From NCBI GenBank assembly GCA_019911985.1, contig JAIOJO010000412.1, positions 1 through 10,955 on the forward strand: a stretch of DNA of 10,955 nucleotides, in the 5' to 3' direction. The translations under genes were made by a program, and so were the position numbers. The notes beneath the pieces are model-generated. The model saw nothing but the letters and a program-made list of their open reading frames with translations. It was not told where the DNA came from and searched no databases. Origin of the DNA: Sulfuricellaceae bacterium. Lineage in GTDB: Bacteria > Pseudomonadota > Gammaproteobacteria > Burkholderiales > UBA9220. Numbering within the stretch: the first letter of the stretch is position 1; the number at the start of each line of letters is the position of its first letter. This document shows positions 5,967 to 10,955 of this stretch, one piece after another.

Positions 5967-7184
5967 ATGCAAATCTATACCGTCGGCGGCGCCGTGCGCG
6001 ACGAGTTGCTGGGCCTTCCGGTGCAGGATAAAGACTATGTCGTGGTGGGTTCCACGCCGGAGGAGATGGTGCGTCTAGGCTTCCGGCCGGTGGGCAAGGA
6101 CTTCCCGGTTTTTCTTCACCCGGATAGCCACGAAGAATATGCCCTTGCCCGCACCGAGCGGAAAACGGCGCGCGGTTACAAGGGCTTTTCAGTGTGCGCG
6201 GCGCCGGAAGTTACTCTGGAGCAGGATTTGGCGCGGCGCGATCTCACCATCAACGCCATCGCCGAGGACGAGCAGGGCCGAATTATCGACCCCTTTGGCG
6301 GGCGGCGCGATCTCCAGGCTAAAATACTGCGCCACGTCAGCCCCGCCTTCGTCGAAGACCCTGTGCGCGTGCTGCGCGTGGCGCGTTTCGCTGCCCGCTT
6401 CGGTTTCTCTATCGCCGACGAAACCCTGGCGCTGATGCAAGCCATGGCGGAAAACGGTGAAGTGGATGCGCTGGTGCCGGAGCGGGTATGGCAGGAGTTG
6501 GCGAAGGGCCTGATGGAAAGTACCCCGGCGCGTATGCTTGAAGCGTTGCGCGCCTGCGGTGCCCTGGCGCGAATCCTGCCGGAAGTGGACGCTCTCTTCG
6601 GTGTGCCGCAACCGGCGGAATATCATCCTGAAATCGATACCGGTGTGCATACCCTGTTGGTGTTGGATTACGCCGCCAGCCAAGGCTACTCCTTGTCGGT
6701 ACGTTTCGCCGCCCTGGCCCACGATCTAGGCAAGGGGGCGACCCCCCCGGAGGAATGGCCGCGCCATTTCGGCCACGAAGAACGCGGCGTGGAACTGATC
6801 CGCGGGCTGTGCCGCCGCATTAAGGCCCCCAACGACTGCCGCGACTTGGCCTTGCTGGCTACGCGCTTGCACGGCAAAGTTCATCGCGCCCTGGAGTTGC
6901 GCCCGAAAACGGTGTTGACGCTGCTGCTTGAATCCGACGCCTTGCGCAAGCCGCAACGCTTCGCCGAACTGCTGCAAGTGTGCGAAAGCGATTCCCGTGG
7001 CCGCACTGCCTGGCAGGACAAGCCCTATCCCCAGGCCGACTTTTTCCGTAACGCATTGAAGGCGGCGATGTCGATAGATGCCGGCGCCATTGCCGGCCAA
7101 TGCGTATCCCCGGAATCCATCGGCGAGGCTGTGAGCCGGCGGCGGCTGGCGGCGATTCAAGCCTGGATGGCCGAGCAGGCCTAG
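5967..7184 (+). CDS. cca: Multifunctional CCA protein (tRNA nucleotidyltransferase with HD phosphohydrolase domain)
   Basis: The enzyme adds or repairs the 3'-CCA of tRNA from CTP and ATP, and the HD domain adds phosphatase and phosphodiesterase activities. At 405 residues it is close to the E. coli protein (412) and aligns along its whole length. Seen in sequence: VGGAVRD (residues 6-12) and the metal-binding DKD (21-23); DFPVFLHP and EEYALARTERK (45-66); RRDLTIN (90-96) for nucleotide selection; DPVRVLRVARFAARF (131-145); and the HD domain with H228 (GVHTL) and HDLGK (252-256). It is therefore the long, multifunctional type and not the short A- or CC-adding form. Its ATG is 4 bases after the SDR stop, with a weak ribosome binding site, consistent with coupling. 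No strong terminator follows. Confidence 0.97.
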   Translation: MQIYTVGGAVRDELLGLPVQDKDYVVVGSTPEEMVRLGFRPVGKDFPVFLHPDSHEEYALARTERKTARGYKGFSVCAAPEVTLEQDLARRDLTINAIAEDEQGRIIDPFGGRRDLQAKILRHVSPAFVEDPVRVLRVARFAARFGFSIADETLALMQAMAENGEVDALVPERVWQELAKGLMESTPARMLEALRACGALARILPEVDALFGVPQPAEYHPEIDTGVHTLLVLDYAASQGYSLSVRFAALAHDLGKGATPPEEWPRHFGHEERGVELIRGLCRRIKAPNDCRDLALLATRLHGKVHRALELRPKTVLTLLLESDALRKPQRFAELLQVCESDSRGRTAWQDKPYPQADFFRNALKAAMSIDAGAIAGQCVSPESIGEAVSRRRLAAIQAWMAEQA

Positions 7185-7266
7185 GGGAATTGGGTTGGAG
7201 GGGTGATTCGTTTTGGGCCGATGCGGACCCGACCCCAGCGAAGCCACGATGAAAACGGCTTCCTAG

Positions 7267-7286
7267 GCATTCGGATGTTTGAATGC
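7267..7286. repeat. Inverted repeat upstream of the rplM promoter
   Basis: GCATTC (7267-7272) and GAATGC (7281-7286) form a perfect 6-bp inverted repeat with an 8-base spacer, ending 24 bases before the -35 box. A second pair, GAAGCC (7240-7245) and GGCTTC (7257-7262), lies just upstream. Neither is followed by a T-run, so they do not look like terminators for cca. They may be operators or chance; the rest of 7185-7310 shows nothing else. Confidence 0.25.
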
Positions 7287-7310
7287 GTAAACGGGAAAAG
7301 TGGAAACTGT

Positions 7311-7340
7311 TTGACACGAGGCCGCTACGGGAAATATAAT
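7311..7340 (+). promoter_or_regulatory. Strong sigma70 promoter of rplM-rpsI
   Basis: TTGACA (7311-7316) and TATAAT (7335-7340) are both perfect consensus hexamers, 18 bases apart. The start point would be near 7346-7348, leaving a leader of only about 30 bases before the rplM ATG at 7377. A promoter of this strength suits ribosomal protein genes. Confidence 0.9.
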
Positions 7341-7376
7341 CCGCGGCTTTCCTCAAAAGATTATTGGGATTTCTGC

Positions 7377-7805
7377 ATGAAAACTTTTTCTGCAAAACCG
7401 CATGAAGTGAAGCGCGACTGGTTCGTGGTCGACGCAACCGATAAAGTGCTGGGCCGTTTGGCCTCCGAGCTTGCCCACCGCCTGCGCGGTAAACATAAAG
7501 CTGAATACACCCCTCACGTGGACACTGGCGATTATATCGTCGTCGTTAACGTGGAAAAACTGCGCGTGACCGGCAATAAATCCGAAGACAAGCAGTATCA
7601 CCGCCACTCCGGTTTTCCCGGCGGCCTCTATACCACTAACTTCAGTAAGTTGCAGCAACGCTTCCCTGGCCGCGTTCTGGAAAAAGCCGTGAAGGGCATG
7701 CTGCCGAAAGGCCCGCTGGGTTATGCCATGTTCCGCAAGCTGAAAGTTTACAGCGGCGCAACTCACGACCACGCGGCGCAACAACCGCAACCATTGGATA
7801 TTTAA
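7377..7805 (+). CDS. rplM: 50S ribosomal protein L13
   Basis: L13 is an early-binding protein of the large ribosomal subunit. The 142-residue product has the normal length and family blocks: MKTFSAKP (1-8), the VDATDKVLGRLAS segment that follows W15, HVDTGDYIVVVN, YHRHSGFPGG and the KGMLPKGPLGY stretch near residues 100-112. I start at ATG 7377, the standard L13 N-terminus, preceded by a GGGA sequence 8 bases upstream. A frame open from 7203 would add 58 unrelated residues and would cross the consensus promoter, so it is rejected. In E. coli L13 represses its own operon by binding the mRNA leader; the short leader here gives less room for such a structure. rpsI follows after 10 bases. Confidence 0.98.
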   Translation: MKTFSAKPHEVKRDWFVVDATDKVLGRLASELAHRLRGKHKAEYTPHVDTGDYIVVVNVEKLRVTGNKSEDKQYHRHSGFPGGLYTTNFSKLQQRFPGRVLEKAVKGMLPKGPLGYAMFRKLKVYSGATHDHAAQQPQPLDI

Positions 7806-7815
7806 AGGGTTCGTT

Positions 7816-8208
7816 ATGATCGGCAACTACAATTACGGTACCGGGCGTCGCAAGAGCGCGGTTGCCCGTGTGTTTATCAAGGCTGGCAAGGGCAATATCG
7901 TTGTTAACGATAAGCCGGCCGATGTGTATTTCTCCCGCGAAACCAATCGCATGATTCTGCGTCAGCCTTTGGAATTGACCAACACGCTGGACTCCTTCGA
8001 TATTTTGGTGAACGTGGCCGGTGGCGGCGAGTCGGGTCAAGCCGGCGCCGTGCGTCACGGCATTACCCGCGCCTTGATCGACTACGATGCCAGCTTGAAG
8101 AGCGCGTTGAGCAATGCCGGTTTCGTGACCCGCGATGCCCGCGAGGTGGAACGTAAAAAGGTCGGTCTGCGCAAGGTGCGTCGTGCCAAGCAATTCTCCA
8201 AGCGTTAA
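7816..8208 (+). CDS. rpsI: 30S ribosomal protein S9
   Basis: S9 belongs to the head of the small ribosomal subunit, and its C-terminal tail reaches the P-site tRNA. The 130-residue product shows GTGRRKSAVARVFI (residues 8-21), AGGGESGQAGAVRHGI (68-83) and the basic C-terminal tail ending KQFSKR, including the conserved terminal Lys-Arg. Length equals that of E. coli S9. The gene lies 10 bases after rplM, with AAGGG before the ATG. An intrinsic terminator 18 bases beyond its stop closes the two-gene operon. Confidence 0.98.
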   Translation: MIGNYNYGTGRRKSAVARVFIKAGKGNIVVNDKPADVYFSRETNRMILRQPLELTNTLDSFDILVNVAGGGESGQAGAVRHGITRALIDYDASLKSALSNAGFVTRDAREVERKKVGLRKVRRAKQFSKR

Positions 8209-8225
8209 GCGCTTCGGGAATCGCG

Positions 8226-8252
8226 AAAAAGCCGCCTCCGGGCGGCTTTTTT
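8226..8252 (+). terminator. Rho-independent terminator after rpsI
   Basis: A run of five A, the stem GCCGCC (8231-8236), a TCCG loop, GGCGGC (8241-8246) and a run of six T. The flanking A and T runs extend the stem, so the structure is near-symmetric and could also act on the opposite strand. Confidence 0.95.
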
Positions 8253-8253
8253 A

Positions 8254-8282
8254 TTGCCTGCTGCAGGCGGCTGTTTTATTAT
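8254..8282 (+). promoter_or_regulatory. Candidate sigma70 promoter of argC
   Basis: TTGCCT (8254-8259) and TATTAT (8277-8282) are 17 bases apart. The -35 box begins 2 bases after the T-run of the rpsI terminator, so argC is transcribed separately from the ribosomal operon. The predicted leader is about 70 bases; I see no clear arginine-repressor box in it. Confidence 0.7.
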
Positions 8283-8360
8283 TTTGGGCCGTGCCGGCTT
8301 TGGTGGCCGATCTGCGGATTATCCATTACCGAAGCAGACTCATAACACAGGAAGAATCGC

Positions 8361-9389
8361 ATGATTAAAGCTGGGATCGTCGGAGGCACAGGCTATACCG
8401 GTGTCGAATTGTTGCGTTTGTTGGCGCAGCATCCAGAAGTCGTCATTAGCGCCATCACCTCCCGCAAAGAGGCTGGAATGGCGGTGTCGGAGATGTTCCC
8501 GAATTTGCGCGGGCGCGTCGATATCCCGTTTTCCGACCCGCAATCGGCGCCGCTAAAAGAGTGCGACGTGGTGTTTTTCGCCACCCCCAACGGCATCGCC
8601 ATGCAGCAGGCGAGAGAATTGCTGGATGCCGGAGTGAGGGTGATCGACTTGGCCGCCGACTTCCGCATCAAGGATGTGGCGGTATGGGAGAAATGGTATG
8701 GCATGCAGCATGCGTGCCCGGATTTAATCGCCGAGGCGGTCTACGGGCTGCCGGAAATAAATCGCGAAAAGATCAAGGGCGCGCGCTTGATTGCGAATCC
8801 AGGCTGTTACCCGACGGCGGTGCAATTGGGTTTTTTGCCCTTGATCGAGGCCGGGTTGATCGACGCCGACAACCTGGTCGCGGATTGCAAATCAGGCGTA
8901 TCGGGGGCTGGACGTAAGGCCGAGGTGTCCACGCTATTCGCCGAAACCGCCGACAGTTTCAAGGCCTATGGGGTTTCCGGCCACCGTCATTTGCCTGAAA
9001 TCGCCCAGGGTCTATCGGGGGTGAGGGGCGCGCCTGTCGAACTGACGTTCGTGCCGCACCTTACACCGATTATTCGCGGTATCCATGCTACCCTGTATGC
9101 TCGGCTGAAAACGGAGGCAGACCTCCAATCGCTGTATGAAAAACGCTACCAGGACGACTATTTCGTTGATGTGCTGCCCGCCGGAACGCATCCCGAAACC
9201 CGCTCGGTGCGCGGCAGTAATGTATGCCGCATCGCCGTTCACCGCCCGCAGGGGGGCAATACCGTGGTGGTATTGTCGGTGATCGATAATTTAGTGAAGG
9301 GCGCGGCGGGTCAAGCCGTGCAAAATATGAATATATTATTCGATCTATCGGAGTCGACGGGCTTGCAGCAAATACCGCTGTTGCCATGA
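8361..9389 (+). CDS. argC: N-acetyl-gamma-glutamyl-phosphate reductase
   Basis: ArgC catalyses the third step of arginine synthesis in the cytoplasm: NADPH-dependent reduction of N-acetylglutamyl phosphate to the semialdehyde. The 342-residue product has the Rossmann motif GGTGYTG (residues 8-14), the catalytic cysteine C149 in ANPGCYPTA (145-153), SGVSGAGR (178-185), GHRH (207-210) and HLTP (233-236), all intact. It is the type 1, long form. AGGAAG precedes the ATG at a suitable distance. Its stop overlaps the start of the next gene (ATGA, 4 bases). No other arginine gene is in the window, so argC stands apart from argB/argJ here. Confidence 0.97.
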   Translation: MIKAGIVGGTGYTGVELLRLLAQHPEVVISAITSRKEAGMAVSEMFPNLRGRVDIPFSDPQSAPLKECDVVFFATPNGIAMQQARELLDAGVRVIDLAADFRIKDVAVWEKWYGMQHACPDLIAEAVYGLPEINREKIKGARLIANPGCYPTAVQLGFLPLIEAGLIDADNLVADCKSGVSGAGRKAEVSTLFAETADSFKAYGVSGHRHLPEIAQGLSGVRGAPVELTFVPHLTPIIRGIHATLYARLKTEADLQSLYEKRYQDDYFVDVLPAGTHPETRSVRGSNVCRIAVHRPQGGNTVVVLSVIDNLVKGAAGQAVQNMNILFDLSESTGLQQIPLLP

Positions 9390-10135
9390 GGAGAGTCCAG
9401 CGATCGTTGAAGCGGCGCTTTGGGATTGCGGCGCCGCGCTTGTCGGTGCGCACTCACTTTGCGTGGTATTGGCGCTGGATTTTTTTAGCGATGGTGGCCC
9501 TGCTGGCTTTGTTGTTTGCCCGCCAAATATTCGATGCCGGGATGCGCGTCGCCGGATTTGCGCGGAGCGAAGTGAAAGATGAGCTGGTGAGTTTGCGCGA
9601 GTCCGTTGCCCAGTTGCAGCGCGAAAATACCAAACTGCGCGCCTCGACGGTCGCCGGTGAGCGGCAACTGCAGATCGAGCGGGCCGCGCAGGCCGATTTG
9701 ACCAAATCTTTGAAGCTGCTGCAGGACGAAAACACCAAGATGAAAGAAGACTTGGCGTTTTTGCAAAGCATGATGTCCAACGGGCACGGACAGGAAACAG
9801 TGAGCATCCATCGCCTCAAAATCGAATATGGCGGCTTGCCGGGGGAATATCGTTATCGCTTACTGGTCGTGCAGCAAGGCAATCGTGAAAAAGATTTTCA
9901 CGGCCGCGTTCAGTTGCTCGTTAATATAGTTCGTGCGGAGCAAAAAAATGTATTGGTTCTACCTGCGCCCAATAGCGATATGGTGGCGGCCTTCCAATTG
10001 AATTTCAAGATTTATCAGCGGGTCGAGGGAATTTTCCAAGTTCCGCCGGGGGCGGTGGTAAAATCGGTTCAAGCGCGTATTTATACCAATGGCGCGGCAC
10101 AGCCGAAACTAGTACAGTCCGTTAACGTCTCGTAA
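9386..10135 (+). CDS. DUF6776-family membrane-anchored coiled-coil protein
   Basis: A 249-residue protein of unknown function. Residues 1-27 are basic (many Arg/Lys, cytoplasmic side by the positive-inside rule), one membrane helix spans about 28-48 (YWRWIFLAMVALLALLF region), and residues of about 60-130 form a coiled coil rich in Glu, Lys, Gln and Leu. The C-terminal 110 residues look like a beta-rich domain (HRLKIEYGGLPGEYRYRLLV, 142-161, onward). The topology suggests the coiled coil and C-terminal domain face the periplasm. The gene overlaps argC by 4 bases with no good ribosome binding site of its own, so it probably depends on translational coupling. The bactofilin gene follows after 14 bases. 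This argC/DUF6776/bactofilin/erpA order also occurs in other gammaproteobacteria. The family name is from memory; a role with bactofilin is inference. Confidence 0.75.
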   Translation: MRRVQRSLKRRFGIAAPRLSVRTHFAWYWRWIFLAMVALLALLFARQIFDAGMRVAGFARSEVKDELVSLRESVAQLQRENTKLRASTVAGERQLQIERAAQADLTKSLKLLQDENTKMKEDLAFLQSMMSNGHGQETVSIHRLKIEYGGLPGEYRYRLLVVQQGNREKDFHGRVQLLVNIVRAEQKNVLVLPAPNSDMVAAFQLNFKIYQRVEGIFQVPPGAVVKSVQARIYTNGAAQPKLVQSVNVS

Positions 10136-10149
10136 CAGAGGTATTTACC

Positions 10150-10584
10150 ATGTTCTCTGGAAAAAAATCCAATAAGCCGCAAAACCGGATCGACACCCTG
10201 ATCGGCGCGGGAACGAAAATCGAAGGCAATATTACATTCAGCGGCGGCCTGCGCGTGGATGGCACTATCCTAGGGAATATCTGCGCGCAAAACGGCGAAC
10301 CGAGCACCCTGGTATTGAGTGAGACAGCCCATATCGAGGGAGAGATTCGCGTCTCCCATATGGTGATCAACGGGACGGTGAATGGACCGGTCTATGTCGT
10401 CGAGTATGTGGAACTCCAACCTAAGGCTCATGTCATAGGCGATGTATATTACAAAACCGTCGAAATGCACCTGGGGGCTCGCGTCGAGGGAAAGCTGGTG
10501 TATCAGGGCGAGGGAAGCGTCGCTCAGAGCGCCGTCAAGCCGAGCCTGGTGAATGTAGAGTATGGCGATTACGGGGCCAGTTGA
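10150..10584 (+). CDS. Bactofilin (polymer-forming cytoskeletal protein)
   Basis: Bactofilins self-assemble without nucleotide into filaments, usually at the inner membrane, and scaffold wall enzymes or polar proteins. The 144-residue product shows a short polar N-terminal tail (FSGKKSNKPQNR, 2-13), then a right-handed beta-helix core of about residues 14-120 with repeated short strands and turns: DTLIGAGTKIEGNITFSGGL, RVDGTILGNI, HIEGEIRVS, MVINGTVNGPVYV, HVIGDVYYK and RVEGKLVYQG. A flexible tail follows (121-144). AGAGG precedes the ATG. The upstream DUF6776 gene ends 14 bases before it, so the two probably share an mRNA starting at argC. The stop codon overlaps the -35 box of the erpA promoter. 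Confidence 0.92.
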   Translation: MFSGKKSNKPQNRIDTLIGAGTKIEGNITFSGGLRVDGTILGNICAQNGEPSTLVLSETAHIEGEIRVSHMVINGTVNGPVYVVEYVELQPKAHVIGDVYYKTVEMHLGARVEGKLVYQGEGSVAQSAVKPSLVNVEYGDYGAS

Positions 10585-10609
10585 CGCTTAGACCTTAGCT
10601 GTGGATAAT
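10581..10609 (+). promoter_or_regulatory. Candidate sigma70 promoter of erpA
   Basis: TTGACG (10581-10586, overlapping the bactofilin stop codon) and GATAAT (10604-10609) are 17 bases apart. The start point would be near 10616. This would give erpA a promoter independent of the argC transcript. Confidence 0.65.
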
Positions 10610-10614
10610 GCATA

Positions 10615-10639
10615 ATTGTTGACTAAATCGTTAGGAGAT
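10615..10639 (+). promoter_or_regulatory. Candidate IscR type 1 binding site at erpA
   Basis: By hand, this 25-base stretch agrees at 19 of 25 positions with the E. coli IscR type 1 consensus as I remember it. The left half is the strong one: TTGACTAAATC (10619-10629) fits YYGACTRWWWY completely, while the right half is degenerate. It covers the predicted start point and the ribosome binding site (AGGAG, 10633-10637) of erpA, a placement suited to repression. IscR is known to control erpA in E. coli; here the site is only a prediction. Confidence 0.35.
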
Positions 10640-10644
10640 TTGCT

Positions 10645-10955
10645 ATGAGTGCAGTGGCTGAAGTGCCGAGCCCGTTGATCTTTACCGACAGCGCGGCTAA
10701 CAAGGTAAAGCAGTTGATCGACGAAGAGGGCGGCGCGGACTTGAAACTGCGCGTATTTGTCTCTGGCGGCGGCTGCTCCGGTTTTCAATACGGTTTTACC
10801 TTCGATGAAAACACCAACGAAGACGATACCGTGATCGAGAAGGGCGGGGTATCCCTGCTGATCGATTCCATGAGTTTCCAGTATTTGATAGGTGCGGAAA
10901 TCGATTACAAGGAAGGTCTGGAAGGTTCCCAATTCGTCATCAAGAACCCCAATGC
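10645..10955 (+). CDS. erpA: Iron-sulfur cluster insertion protein ErpA (3' end cut by window)
   Basis: ErpA is an A-type carrier that receives Fe-S clusters from the assembly machinery and passes them to targets such as IspG/IspH and respiratory enzymes. The 103 complete codons present start MSAVAEVPSP and contain the A-type signature LRVFVSGGGCSGFQYGF (residues 35-51) with the first cluster-ligand cysteine C44, then SLLIDSMSFQYL (70-81) and SQFVIKNPN (95-103). The frame breaks off just before the expected C-terminal Cys-Gly-Cys, so the other two ligand cysteines and the stop lie beyond the window. TTAGGAG ahead of the ATG is a good ribosome binding site. It has its own promoter and a possible IscR site, although argC transcripts may also read into it. 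Confidence 0.95.
   Translation, partial: MSAVAEVPSPLIFTDSAANKVKQLIDEEGGADLKLRVFVSGGGCSGFQYGFTFDENTNEDDTVIEKGGVSLLIDSMSFQYLIGAEIDYKEGLEGSQFVIKNPN

Noticed and set aside
6189..7247. Two long antisense frames (6189-6722, 6726-7247) opposite cca
   Set aside because: cca aligns to the known family over its full length; these are shadows with Gln/His/Arg-rich composition.
7203..7376. N-terminal extension of L13
   Set aside because: Crosses a perfect-consensus promoter and adds residues unlike any L13; the family start is at 7377.
1..10955. Search for mobile elements, CRISPR arrays, toxin-antitoxin pairs, tRNA or rRNA genes
   Set aside because: None seen; all sizeable genes belong to core families and gene spacing is tight, with no sign of insertion.

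Overview
The window reads as a stretch of core chromosome from a gammaproteobacterium, moderately GC-rich by eye. The evidence is gene content and order: a cell-division/6S RNA/folate cluster (zapB-like gene, zapA, ssrS, fau), an Slt70-type lytic transglycosylase, a bacterial-type multifunctional CCA enzyme, the rplM-rpsI pair, and argC-DUF6776-bactofilin-erpA, an arrangement also known from Pseudomonas. The family or genus cannot be fixed from this sequence. I see no insertion sequence, phage gene, CRISPR array, tRNA or rRNA.

Layout. Positions 1-154 hold no convincing gene, only a perfect 11-bp inverted repeat. From about 2769 down to 155, on the minus strand, runs one probable transcription unit: a small coiled-coil protein (TIGR02449-like), ZapA, 6S RNA, 5-formyltetrahydrofolate cyclo-ligase, an EVE-domain protein and a TauE/SafE-type membrane transporter. 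A divergent intergenic region of about 320 bases (2770-3088) holds promoter candidates for both directions. The plus strand then carries slt, an NDUFA9-like SDR protein and cca (3089-7184), closely spaced. A near-ideal sigma70 promoter (7311-7340) drives rplM-rpsI, which ends at a clear rho-independent terminator (8226-8252). Two bases further on starts the argC promoter, followed by argC, a DUF6776 membrane coiled-coil protein overlapping argC by 4 bases, and a bactofilin. erpA, cut by the window end, has its own promoter and a candidate IscR site.

How the genes work together. The left cluster joins FtsZ-ring regulation, global RNA polymerase regulation by 6S RNA, and one-carbon metabolism. 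The middle holds cell-wall recycling, tRNA 3'-end maturation and ribosome assembly. The right part holds arginine synthesis, a probable membrane/cytoskeleton pair (DUF6776 plus bactofilin) and Fe-S cluster delivery. No strong case for a wholly new system emerges. The best leads are the DUF6776-bactofilin pair, the erpA regulatory region, the possible leaderless start of the zapB-like gene, and the EVE/TauE genes attached to fau.
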